Position numbers and translations under genes: made by a program. This document shows positions 1-6,500 of a stretch of DNA of 6,500 nucleotides, piece by piece (within the stretch, counting starts at the first letter, position 1; each line of letters begins with the position of its first letter). Under the pieces are notes generated by a model. It was not told the DNA's origin. It saw only the letters and a program-made list of their open reading frames with translations, and made no database searches. The stretch comes from an uncultured Aliterella sp. (GTDB taxonomy: Bacteria > Cyanobacteriota > Cyanobacteriia > Cyanobacteriales > Chroococcidiopsidaceae): positions 1 through 6,500 of the forward strand of contig CAJQOK010000337.1 of NCBI GenBank assembly GCA_905479905.1. Reading direction: 5' to 3'.

Positions 1-123
1 GTAATTGCTTTATTTATTAGATTCTCTGCTCCCAATAGTGGTATCGGACAAATAATTCAGTATCTTGTAGCCCCTGAAAACTATGAACTGCGAGTCATAG
101 AAAAAGATAAGAATACTCCTTGA
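1..123 (+). CDS. C-terminal end of an unrecognised protein (5' end outside window)
   Basis: The plus-strand frame starting at base 1 is open for 40 codons and ends at TGA 121-123. The visible part begins with a short hydrophobic run (VIALFIRF), then a mixed polar and hydrophobic segment, and ends in a charged tail (EKDKNTP). I do not recognise the family, and 40 residues are too few to assign a function. It converges on the LpxB-related gene, with 42 bp between the two stop codons and no clear hairpin in the gap. It could be the end of a real gene or a chance open frame; with only 40 open codons in AT-rich DNA, confidence is limited. Confidence 0.45.
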   Translation, partial: VIALFIRFSAPNSGIGQIIQYLVAPENYELRVIEKDKNTP

Positions 124-141
124 CTAGGACAGACTTAATAA

Positions 142-149
142 GCGATCGC
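142..149. repeat. HIP1 octamer (one of ten in the window)
   Basis: GCGATCGC, the highly iterated palindrome of many cyanobacterial genomes, occurs here in the short gap between two convergent genes. Other copies start at 407, 461, 1732, 2735, 4101, 5012, 5090, 5726 and 6136, all inside genes. The copies support the cyanobacterial assignment and are spread along the window, which gives no sign of a recently acquired segment. Confidence 0.9.
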
Positions 150-165
150 ATCTAACAAAAAATAG

Positions 166-1404
166 CTAATTATTTTGCTCAAATTGTTCAATTAACCGTT
201 CGGCAATTCGACGCGCTGCACCAGGTTTCCCCATGCGTTTATAACCGTTTCCGGCAATTTTTGCTAATCTCTCCGCGTCCCCTAGTAAAGATTTTACCGC
301 TTCCCCGGTTTGGTTTGGATGCTCTAATAAAATTATTGATGAGCCTAAATGACGGCTTTGAGCTTCCGCAAAAGCATAGGTAAATTGTGGGCCATTACCG
401 GGGAATGCGATCGCACTTTTCCCTAGTCCAACAAATTGCTCTGTGGCTGTCCCCGCCATAGCGATCGCAATTTCAGCTTTATCTAAACACTCATTGTAAG
501 CAATTTGAGTTAAAACAATAGAAGCATTTTTATAGTTAAACGTCTTGTGGTCTAAGGTGCAAAAACCAGCCTGTACCAAGGTTTGAGCTAAAGTATCTAG
601 ATTGACCTGACTAGAAATTGCCCCCAAAAATAACATTGAGCGACTTTTATAAGTTTCAATTAAACTAAAAATTGCAATTATTATTTGTTGCCAATTAGCA
701 TAAGCTTCTGGCACTCTAGAACCAGGGAGCAACACAACCGTCAATTCTGCCTTTGAGGATATTTGCAAAGGTTGGACGGGTTTAAGTCCGTCCATCATGG
801 GATTGCCTAAGTCAAAAACTGGAATCTGCCATTTTTGCAGCATCTTAGCAGTTAGCGTATCTCTAGGAAAAACTGATTGACACCGAGGATTGCTCATTAA
901 AGCGCGATCCCAAGGGAGATAAATAGAACTATTTAATCCTAAAAGACTTGCTAGGCGACTTTCTTGGCGCAAATTCCCCTCTCCATCGCGTACATAGTAT
1001 TCTGATTTAGCTGTACCCACAAAGGCATAATTAGCACCGCTCCACCAAGCAAACAGCAATGGTACGATATCCCCTACAGCTAAAACCATGCCACCGCCAT
1101 CTTTTACCCAAGTACGCATAGCTTTAAGTTGAGTCCAGGTTAACGGCAGCAAACCCCCTTGTAAGTCGCGGACTAATTGTCGTCCATCCATGTAAATAAA
1201 ACCACCAGAGGGCATAGCTTGCACCGATCCAATCACCGGAATATCTGCGGCAAAATACGCCCTACCTTCACCAACTAAAGGTAAAGCCGAAATATTGAGC
1301 TTGCTTGAGATTTGGCGTAGTTCCTGTAAAATACGCACAGCAATAATATCCTCTCCATGACCATTACTGAGGCAAAGTAATCGAAATTTAGAGTTTTTGG
1401 ACAT
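166..1404 (-). CDS. LpxB-related protein (lipid-A-disaccharide synthase-like, cyanobacterial type)
   Basis: This 412-residue protein resembles the cyanobacterial family described as lipid-A-disaccharide synthase-related. That family is distinct from the true LpxB, which makes lipid A disaccharide from UDP-diacylglucosamine and lipid X. Visible motifs are an N-terminal SNGHGED (13-19), GNPMMD (200-205), LPGSR (226-230, like the LPGSR of LpxB and other GT-B enzymes) and AMAGTATEQ (315-323) followed by a Gly/Pro-rich segment, which is the region where GT-B enzymes bind the nucleotide sugar. The C-terminus (RMGKPGAARRIAERL) is an amphipathic helix typical of such enzymes. There is no signal peptide, so it is probably cytoplasmic or peripheral to the inner membrane. 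ATG 1402-1404 places the conserved N-terminal motif directly after a short leader. No strong Shine-Dalgarno is visible. The donor and acceptor are unknown. It is divergent from an outer-membrane protein gene, which fits an envelope role, but that is inference. Confidence 0.88.
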   Translation of the reverse strand: MSKNSKFRLLCLSNGHGEDIIAVRILQELRQISSKLNISALPLVGEGRAYFAADIPVIGSVQAMPSGGFIYMDGRQLVRDLQGGLLPLTWTQLKAMRTWVKDGGGMVLAVGDIVPLLFAWWSGANYAFVGTAKSEYYVRDGEGNLRQESRLASLLGLNSSIYLPWDRALMSNPRCQSVFPRDTLTAKMLQKWQIPVFDLGNPMMDGLKPVQPLQISSKAELTVVLLPGSRVPEAYANWQQIIIAIFSLIETYKSRSMLFLGAISSQVNLDTLAQTLVQAGFCTLDHKTFNYKNASIVLTQIAYNECLDKAEIAIAMAGTATEQFVGLGKSAIAFPGNGPQFTYAFAEAQSRHLGSSIILLEHPNQTGEAVKSLLGDAERLAKIAGNGYKRMGKPGAARRIAERLIEQFEQNN

Positions 1405-1533
1405 TTAAACGGATAAAAGAAAGGTTTGGGTTAAATACTACATTTAATCTACGCTTCTGGAGCGATTAGATAGATTTCATCTTTTAATTAAGCAAAAGTT
1501 ATCACCAAGCAAGGATATTTGTAAATTAATTCT
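1405..1533. promoter_or_regulatory. Divergent intergenic promoter region
   Basis: This 129-bp AT-rich gap separates the start codons of two divergently read genes, so it should hold promoters for both. For the minus-strand gene, TAGTAT (complement of 1435-1440) resembles a -10 box, but no good -35 box lies 17 bp upstream. For the plus-strand gene, TAAATT at 1522-1527 is a possible -10, although it is very close to the ATG. AAGGA at 1511-1515 is too far (18 bp) from ATG 1534 to be a good ribosome-binding site. That a promoter lies here follows from the gene layout; the individual boxes are weak guesses. Confidence 0.4.
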
Positions 1534-3390
1534 ATGCGTATTTTTTATACTACAGTTGTCACTTTAGCAGTGCTTTTGAGCTTAAACTACAGTGATGGCG
1601 CTATTGCATTGCCTTTAGAAGCAAGACTAAAACAGTCTGTAGATCCTACCCAAGAAGGCGATGTATTTATTTTGGCTACTGGGGTTCAAGTAACCGGAGT
1701 AGAGGAGGAATTACAAGAAATCGTCAAGAGAGCGATCGCAACTCGTGAAGGAAGCGATACTAGCAATAGCCAATTGCAAGCAGATATTCAAGCCATTTTA
1801 GCTACGGGTTTATTTGTCAACGCCCAAGTAATTACAACTACTAACCCCACTGGAATCGATGTAGTATACGCGGTGGAACCTGTAGTAGTAAAAGCTATTC
1901 AACTAAGCAATGCCAATGTCCTCTCAGAAAATATCGCCTTGGGCTTCTTTCAACCCCAAATTGGTCAAGAGATTAGCCCAAAAGCTATCAACCAAAGCCG
2001 AGTAGCAATTGATAAATGGTATACCACAAATGGCTACTTAGCCGCCAAAGTATTAGCAATAAATCCCAATTCTCAAGGAGTGCTAAGGATAGACGTAGCC
2101 GAAGGCATTGTTAGTAGTGTCAAATTTCGCTTTCTTAATCGAGATGGCAATCCTACTGACTCGGAAGGAAATCCCATTAAAAGCCGGACTACAGAGGAGT
2201 TTTTGCGCCGTGAAGTGCGATTAAAGCCGGGGAATGTGGCAAGAAGTTTCACGATTGAGCAAGATTTGCGTCAGTTATACCAACTAGGGCTGTTTAGAAA
2301 CGTTAATGTTGCCTTAGTCGAAACAGGTAAACAAATTGATGTCATTTACGAGCTTACCGAAAAACCTTCCCGGAGTGTAAGTCCTGGGGGTGGGTACGAC
2401 GATGATACCGGAATTTATGGCACGATCAACTATCAAGACTTTAATATTAGCGGCATTAATAATTCTGTAGATGTAGACTTGCAATTTAGCCCCCGTGACT
2501 TGCAATTTGGAACTACCTTTACAAGCCCCTACCGCGCCAGCGAACCCAATCGCCCAGGTTACGAAGTTAATGTATTTCGCCGTCGGGGAACATCACCAAC
2601 TTTTGACGGCAATATCGATTTAGCTAATGGTAGCAATCCCCGCGAAGGACGCTACGGCGGTGGTTTTAGTCTTATTAAACCTATTGATGATTGGCAAACG
2701 TCCTTAGGGCTAAACTATACTCGCATTAGTATCCGCGATCGCGATGGTAATATTTCCCCGACTGACGAATTAGGCAACCAGCTTTCTTTTAGCGGTAAGG
2801 GAATTGACGACTTAACCACCCTATCAGTTAGCGCCATTAAAGACGAACGCAACGATCGCAGTAATCCAACTCAAGGCTCGATTCTTAGTCTTAGTACCGA
2901 GCAATCAATTCCGATTGGTCAAGGCGATATTACAATGAATCGGTTGCAAGCAAACTATATTCAATACTTTCCGGTACAGTTACTTGGCAAAAGAAATATA
3001 GAAGTATTAGCTTTTAATCTCCAAGGTGGAACTATTATCGGCGATTTGCCACCCTATGAAGCTTTCAACTTAGGTGGGCTTGATTCGGTTAGAGCTTATG
3101 GAGGTTCGGAAGTTGGTAGCGGACGCTCTTATATTTTAGCTTCTGCGGAGTACCGCTTTCCAATTTTTCAGCCTGTAGGGGGCGTATTATTTGCAGACTT
3201 TGCTACAGATTTGGGTTCAGGCGATACGATACTAGGAGAACCTGCGGAAGTCCGAAGTAAGCCAGGTACGGGCTTTTCTTATGGTGCAGGGTTGCGCGTA
3301 GAATCGCCTGTAGGATTATTACGGGCAGATTTTGGCATTAACAATCGCGGTGAAAGTCAAGTACAATTTGGAATTGGGCAAAGGTTTTAG
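1534..3390 (+). CDS. Omp85/BamA-family outer-membrane protein with three POTRA domains
   Basis: The protein has 618 residues. A signal peptide (hydrophobic 4-17, probable cleavage after AIA at 23-25) sends it to the periplasm. Three POTRA-like repeats follow at about 43-116, 117-190 and 191-277; each has the pattern of a helix pair followed by a 'GLF/GYL...V' strand, seen clearly in LGLFRNVNV of the third. From about 284 to the end, alternating strands form a 16-strand-type barrel, ending in a C-terminal Phe as outer-membrane proteins do. Three POTRAs are usual for cyanobacterial Omp85 proteins, relatives of chloroplast Toc75, which insert proteins into the outer membrane. Many cyanobacterial Omp85 proteins are longer because of a Pro-rich region before POTRA1; here there is almost none. 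The loop-6 motif reads V519-R520-A521-Y522 instead of VRGY. Cyanobacteria often carry several paralogues, so this may be an accessory copy rather than the essential BamA. Confidence 0.92.
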   Translation: MRIFYTTVVTLAVLLSLNYSDGAIALPLEARLKQSVDPTQEGDVFILATGVQVTGVEEELQEIVKRAIATREGSDTSNSQLQADIQAILATGLFVNAQVITTTNPTGIDVVYAVEPVVVKAIQLSNANVLSENIALGFFQPQIGQEISPKAINQSRVAIDKWYTTNGYLAAKVLAINPNSQGVLRIDVAEGIVSSVKFRFLNRDGNPTDSEGNPIKSRTTEEFLRREVRLKPGNVARSFTIEQDLRQLYQLGLFRNVNVALVETGKQIDVIYELTEKPSRSVSPGGGYDDDTGIYGTINYQDFNISGINNSVDVDLQFSPRDLQFGTTFTSPYRASEPNRPGYEVNVFRRRGTSPTFDGNIDLANGSNPREGRYGGGFSLIKPIDDWQTSLGLNYTRISIRDRDGNISPTDELGNQLSFSGKGIDDLTTLSVSAIKDERNDRSNPTQGSILSLSTEQSIPIGQGDITMNRLQANYIQYFPVQLLGKRNIEVLAFNLQGGTIIGDLPPYEAFNLGGLDSVRAYGGSEVGSGRSYILASAEYRFPIFQPVGGVLFADFATDLGSGDTILGEPAEVRSKPGTGFSYGAGLRVESPVGLLRADFGINNRGESQVQFGIGQRF

Positions 3391-3442
3391 CGGCTAATTA
3401 GTTCAAAAGGCTAAAATGCGAAGAGCGTAAAATTGAAAATTA

Positions 3443-4429
3443 ATGATAGCTGGCAAAACACTACAGGGCGGAAAATACACCTTAGAACAAGAACTAGGGC
3501 GCGGTGGTTTTGGCATAACATTTAAAGCTACTCATCACTATCTAAATCAAGTAGCAGTAATCAAAACCCTGAATGAATCTTTGCGGCGCGAGGCTCAATT
3601 TGCCAAGTTTCAAAGCCAGTTTCAAGATGAAGCCCGAAGACTCGCCTCTTGCGTCCACCCAAATATTGTCCGAGTAAGCGACTTTTTTATTGAAGACGGA
3701 TTGCCTTATATGGTAATGGATTACATACCAGGGGCAACTTTAGACTTGGTAGTATTTCCAGATAAACCCTTACCTGAAGCAAAGGCAATTCATTATATTC
3801 AGCAAATCGGCGCAGCTTTACAAGTAGTACATCAAAATAATTTGCTGCATCGAGATATCAAGCCGCAAAACATTATTCTACGTCAAGGTACAGAACAAGT
3901 AGTATTAATTGATTTTGGCATTGCTAGAGAATTTACACCAGGTTCAACTCAGACTCATACAGGGATGGTGTCTGAAGGTTACGCACCGATTGAACAGTAT
4001 CTTTATCAAGCCCCCCGTACTCCAGCGACCGATGTTTACGGAATAGCTGCAACCATGTATGCGTTACTTACAGCCAAAGTTCCGGTAGCTGCTTCTTTGC
4101 GCGATCGCCTTCCTTTACCTGCTCCTATTGACTTGCAACCCCAGCTAAGTAAGTCTCTAAGTCAAGCTGTAATGCGCGGTATGGCGGTAGAAGCAAAGTT
4201 TCGTCCTGCCACTATTTCCGAATGGTTAGCGCTGCTTCCTGCCCCTATTAAAGCTACTCCTGTAGCTCCACAGACACTAGCAACCGTTGCTTTAATTCCT
4301 CAATACCACAAAAAACCCGATCGCGTAGTACCTACTCCTAGAACAATTCCAGCGATCAAAAAGCGCTCTTTTCCTTGGTTGCTAGTTGGTGGCGGTGTTA
4401 CTTTAGCAGAATTTCGGGCGTGGCTTTGA
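3443..4429 (+). CDS. Ser/Thr protein kinase, catalytic part (C-terminus frameshifted)
   Basis: The 328-residue open frame begins with a complete Hanks-type kinase domain (about 12-265). All key parts are present: glycine loop GRGGFG (19-24), ATP-anchoring K41, helix-C E63, catalytic HRD (136-138) with K140 and N143, DFG (157-159) and the activation-segment end GYAPIEQY (179-186). The enzyme should therefore be active and phosphorylate Ser/Thr in target proteins. A linker (266-305) leads to KKR (306-308) and a hydrophobic stretch from F310, a membrane anchor with the kinase on the cytoplasmic side. This frame stops within that anchor after LAEFRAWL, while the expected continuation lies in another frame (see 4375-4914). 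ATG 3443 is the first start possible, because TGA 3434-3436 is in frame just upstream. The 52-bp gap after the Omp85 gene holds no obvious terminator, so co-transcription is possible. The target is unknown. Confidence 0.85.
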   Translation: MIAGKTLQGGKYTLEQELGRGGFGITFKATHHYLNQVAVIKTLNESLRREAQFAKFQSQFQDEARRLASCVHPNIVRVSDFFIEDGLPYMVMDYIPGATLDLVVFPDKPLPEAKAIHYIQQIGAALQVVHQNNLLHRDIKPQNIILRQGTEQVVLIDFGIAREFTPGSTQTHTGMVSEGYAPIEQYLYQAPRTPATDVYGIAATMYALLTAKVPVAASLRDRLPLPAPIDLQPQLSKSLSQAVMRGMAVEAKFRPATISEWLALLPAPIKATPVAPQTLATVALIPQYHKKPDRVVPTPRTIPAIKKRSFPWLLVGGGVTLAEFRAWL

Positions 4430-4914
4430 GTAGGGTTTTATCTAACTATTCGCAGCAACCCAATGTACCCGTTATCATACCTTCACCGTACGTTAGAGAG
4501 ACGACACCGCCTCAAGTAGAAGCTAGTCCTAGTCCTACACCAAATTTAAGCACAACACCCAATAGAGAGCAGCAAACAACGCCAGATCCTACCTCTATTG
4601 TTACTCCTTCGCCTTTAGTTACCGATTCACCCATTCCTAGCGATACTCCTTCCCCATCATTGCGGGAACAACTGCGGGAAATCCGCCGTAAAAACTCGCA
4701 GTCTCCCGCCCCTGTAGAATCTCCAACTCCTGTAGAATCGCCTCCTCCAGTTGAATCTCCAACTCCGATTAATGAAAATCCTGATGTAGTTGTACCTACA
4801 AATGAAGAAATCCCCCCAAGTCCCGAAATAACCGATGACTTGCAAAATGATGATTTCAATCGGCAAAAACCAGACAAGGAAGATAAGCAAGAACGCAAAG
4901 ATAAAGACAATTAG
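4375..4914 (+). pseudogene. Out-of-frame 3' part of the kinase gene: end of membrane anchor and Pro-rich tail
   Basis: This frame is shifted relative to the kinase frame, is open from 4342 (after TAG 4339-4341) and ends at TAG 4912-4914. The only start codon near its beginning is TTG 4375, inside the kinase's membrane segment, so it is unlikely to be an independent gene. From about 4417 it reads [12 protein letters not shown], which completes the transmembrane helix begun in the kinase frame. A Pro/Ser/Thr-rich tail follows with three PVESP-type repeats, then a highly charged end (KEDKQERKDK). Such low-complexity tails outside the membrane are common in cyanobacterial kinases of this kind. 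Joined to the kinase frame, it would give one protein of about 490 residues. The break needs one deleted base or two inserted bases between 4342 and 4429, most likely near 4411-4422. It may be a true mutation or a sequencing error. Confidence 0.7.
4711..4764 (+). repeat. Three 18-bp tandem repeats in the Pro-rich tail
   Basis: Three imperfect 18-base units lie end to end at 4711-4728, 4729-4746 and 4747-4764. Each starts CC(T/A)GT(A/T)GAATC and encodes PVESPT or PVESPP. The length is a multiple of three, so gain or loss of a unit would change the tail length without shifting the frame. They lie in the displaced 3' part of the kinase gene. Confidence 0.8.
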
Positions 4915-4924
4915 CTAAATTTAA

Positions 4925-5773
4925 TTACTCATCTTGAGTAAAATAGCGGTCTAAGAAATTGAGGGCATGGTTGCGGAGATCGTAATATTCCTTTGAGTTT
5001 CGCATTGAGGCGCGATCGCGTGGATGATCGAAAGGTACATCTAATATCTCCCCAATGGTTGCTTCGGGGCCATTAGTCATTAGTACAATGCGATCGCTCA
5101 TATAAATTGCTTCATCTACATCGTGGGTAATCATCATCACCGCTTGGCGTTGGTTTTCCCAAATATCTAATACTTGTCTCTGCAATTTGCCGCGCGTTAA
5201 AGCATCTAAAGCCCCAAAAGGTTCATCCATTAATAGCATTTTGGGACGAGTAGCCAAAGCCCTAGCAATGCCGACTCTTTGCTTCATTCCCCCAGAAATT
5301 TCATCGGGGTACTTGTCCGCCGCCATGTTTAAATTCACCATCGCAATATGTTCGTTGACGATGCTGATTTTTTCAGGGCGAGTGGCATCTTTTAATACTT
5401 CGTCTACAGCAAGTCTAATATTTTCTCGTACTGTTAACCAAGGCAATAAAGAGTAGTTCTGAAACACCATCATCCTTTCTGCGCCTGGTTTGCGAATGGC
5501 TTTGCCTTCTAGAGTTACTAAACCAGAAGTTGCTTTTTCTAATCCGGCGACAATTTTTAGCAGCGTAGATTTACCGCAGCCAGAATGACCAATTACTGAG
5601 ATAAATTCATTTTCTTTGATAGTTAGATTAATTCCATTTAATACTACAGATTCCTTGCCATCGGGTGCGGGGTAGGATTTAATCAGGTTTTCTACTACTA
5701 AAAATTCTCCAGTATCAAAGCTAGAGCGATCGCTATTTTTTGTCGATGATAGTTGGCTCATATTTTCTTCCAT
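4925..5773 (-). CDS. nrtD: ABC transporter ATPase, NrtD type (nitrate/nitrite or related oxyanion uptake)
   Basis: This 282-residue protein is a complete ABC ATPase that would power import through an inner-membrane permease. Visible parts are Walker A GHSGCGKST (62-70), Q-loop Q105, signature SGGMKQ (160-165), Walker B MLLMDE (179-184), D-loop GALD (187-190) and switch H217. The Q-loop context (VFQNYSLLPW) and the end (TNGPEATIGEI, then PRDRASM and LRNHALNFL) match the NrtD/CmpD subgroup rather than taurine or sulfonate ATPases. It lies 9 bp after an NrtC-like C-terminal domain, which matches nrtABCD and cmpABCD operons. NrtD pairs with NrtC as the second ATPase. Choosing nitrate over bicarbonate is inference. 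The start may be ATG 5771-5773 or the fifth codon, ATG 5759-5761; the latter has GGAAGA a few bases upstream, a better ribosome-binding site than anything before the first ATG. Confidence 0.85.
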   Translation of the reverse strand: MEENMSQLSSTKNSDRSSFDTGEFLVVENLIKSYPAPDGKESVVLNGINLTIKENEFISVIGHSGCGKSTLLKIVAGLEKATSGLVTLEGKAIRKPGAERMMVFQNYSLLPWLTVRENIRLAVDEVLKDATRPEKISIVNEHIAMVNLNMAADKYPDEISGGMKQRVGIARALATRPKMLLMDEPFGALDALTRGKLQRQVLDIWENQRQAVMMITHDVDEAIYMSDRIVLMTNGPEATIGEILDVPFDHPRDRASMRNSKEYYDLRNHALNFLDRYFTQDE

Positions 5774-5782
5774 GTAATAATT

Positions 5783-6500
5783 TTAAGAAAAGTAGAAAGA
5801 TTTAGGGCGATTGGCACGGATTTCAAAACTGTTGAGATAACCAACAGGATCGCTAGGGTCAAAAGCTTTGTTATCAATAAATAACTCAGCACTTTCAATT
5901 TTGTAATCTTCTTTTGGGCATTCTATGCCCATTTCTTGAGCAATTTCGCGGTAAAGGTCAGTTTTCCAAGCTTTACGGGCTACAGTTTGGGCATCCTTGG
6001 GAACTGCGGGTATTTGTCCCCAACGCGCCGCTTGCGTCATTAGCCAAATACTTTCTGATTGCCACAAAAAGGTAGAATGATCCCCAGGGATTTTAGCTAA
6101 ATTATCAGGCAAGTCAAAGAAAATAGTTGTTTCAGGCGATCGCACTGTCCGATCTTTGCCATCAAAGCCGCCATAATTATAATTTCCCACAATTGCCGCC
6201 CCAGTTAATTTTGGGTTAGCGCCTGTATAAGACTTTTGAGCGATAATTTTGGCAATTTCTGGGCGGTTTTCGGTCTTTGAGCAATACTGACAAGCTTCAA
6301 TCATTGCCTTAACTAAAGAGCGATAAGTTTTAGGGTTTTCATCAATAAAAGACTCCATTACCGCCAGTAGCCTATCGGGGTGTCCTTGCCAAATCTCTTT
6401 ACCTTGGGCAAAAGTAAAACCAATCCCCTCATTACCGCTAATTGCCCGTGTATTCCAAGGTTCGGCTACCATATTAGCTTGCATCGCCCCAATTCGCATA
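5783..6500 (-). CDS. nrtC: NrtC-type protein, C-terminal NrtA-like binding domain (5' end outside window)
   Basis: About 238 residues are visible. The frame runs off the right edge, so the Met at 6497-6499 is almost certainly internal. The sequence is the second half of an NrtA/CmpA-type oxyanion-binding domain. It contains EPWN (visible residues 13-16), a DHSTFLWQSESIWLM block (140-154) followed by AARWGQ, and FDPSDPVGYLNS (213-224) near the end. NrtC proteins join an N-terminal ABC ATPase to such a domain, which acts on the cytoplasmic side and is thought to regulate transport. The nrtD-type gene follows after 9 bp, the usual NrtC-NrtD order, which is why I prefer NrtC over a free NrtA binding lipoprotein, normally encoded first and separated by the permease gene. 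CmpC is the alternative if the system carries bicarbonate. The ATPase half, which would settle NrtC versus NrtA, is not visible. Confidence 0.72.
   Translation of the reverse strand, partial: MRIGAMQANMVAEPWNTRAISGNEGIGFTFAQGKEIWQGHPDRLLAVMESFIDENPKTYRSLVKAMIEACQYCSKTENRPEIAKIIAQKSYTGANPKLTGAAIVGNYNYGGFDGKDRTVRSPETTIFFDLPDNLAKIPGDHSTFLWQSESIWLMTQAARWGQIPAVPKDAQTVARKAWKTDLYREIAQEMGIECPKEDYKIESAELFIDNKAFDPSDPVGYLNSFEIRANRPKSFYFS

Noticed and set aside
124..165. Terminator between the two convergent genes at the left end
   Set aside because: The only palindrome is the 8-base HIP1 site without a loop; the nearby A-run is not paired with a stem.
1505..1533. AAGGA as ribosome-binding site of the Omp85 gene
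   Set aside because: It ends 18 bases before the ATG, too far for normal spacing; many cyanobacterial genes lack a clear site.
2314..2505. Minus-strand open frame of 63 codons inside the Omp85 gene
   Set aside because: Lies antisense within a strongly supported conserved gene and shows no domain.
4400..4429. Programmed -1 ribosomal frameshift joining the kinase to its tail
   Set aside because: No X-XXY-YYZ slippery heptamer in the kinase frame and no strong downstream hairpin are visible; a plain indel or sequencing error is simpler.
4657..4890. Second minus-strand open frame in the same region, Trp/Arg-rich
   Set aside because: Lies wholly inside the tail region and reads as odd RFYRSWRF-type repeats created by the same tandem repeats; no start signal.
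4512..4910. Long minus-strand open frame opposite the kinase tail, Gly/Ser-rich
   Set aside because: Its low-complexity GDSTG repeats are the mirror of the PVESP repeats on the plus strand; no recognisable domain, and the plus-strand frame explains the composition better.
5187..5456. Plus-strand open frame of 89 codons opposite the nrtD-type gene
   Set aside because: Antisense to the conserved ATPase core (signature and Walker B), with no recognisable family.

Overview
The window is cyanobacterial chromosomal DNA. The clearest sign is the repeated octamer GCGATCGC (HIP1), found ten times in 6.5 kb where about 0.1 would be expected by chance. The gene content agrees: a cyanobacterial LpxB-related protein, a three-POTRA Omp85 outer-membrane protein, a cyanobacterial Ser/Thr kinase with a membrane anchor and Pro-rich tail, and an NrtC/NrtD-type ABC transporter. 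Base composition is moderately AT-rich. I cannot name the genus from the sequence.

Layout, left to right. Bases 1-123 are the last 40 codons of an unrecognised plus-strand gene. At 166-1404 on the minus strand is an LpxB-related glycosyltransferase-like protein. A 129-bp divergent promoter region (1405-1533) separates it from a plus-strand Omp85/BamA-family protein (1534-3390). A Ser/Thr protein kinase follows 52 bp downstream (3443-4429). Its membrane anchor and Pro-rich extracytoplasmic tail continue in a different reading frame to 4914, so the gene appears to be split by a frameshift inside the transmembrane segment. Ten bases further on, converging from the minus strand, is an nrtD-type ATPase gene (4925-5773). 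It is preceded in its operon by the C-terminal substrate-binding-like domain of an NrtC-type protein (5783 to the window end, incomplete).

The genes form three functional groups. The LpxB-related protein and the Omp85 protein both point to the outer membrane and share one intergenic control region. The kinase is a membrane-anchored signalling protein that may be co-transcribed with the Omp85 gene. The NrtC/NrtD pair are the ATP-hydrolysing parts of an oxyanion importer, for nitrate/nitrite or, in the sister CmpABCD system, bicarbonate.

No intergenic stretch exceeds 130 bp. I found no tRNA, rRNA, CRISPR, insertion sequence, riboswitch or convincing hairpin terminator. I did not find a new multi-gene system. 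The points most worth a second look are the kinase frameshift and the altered VRGY motif in the Omp85 barrel.
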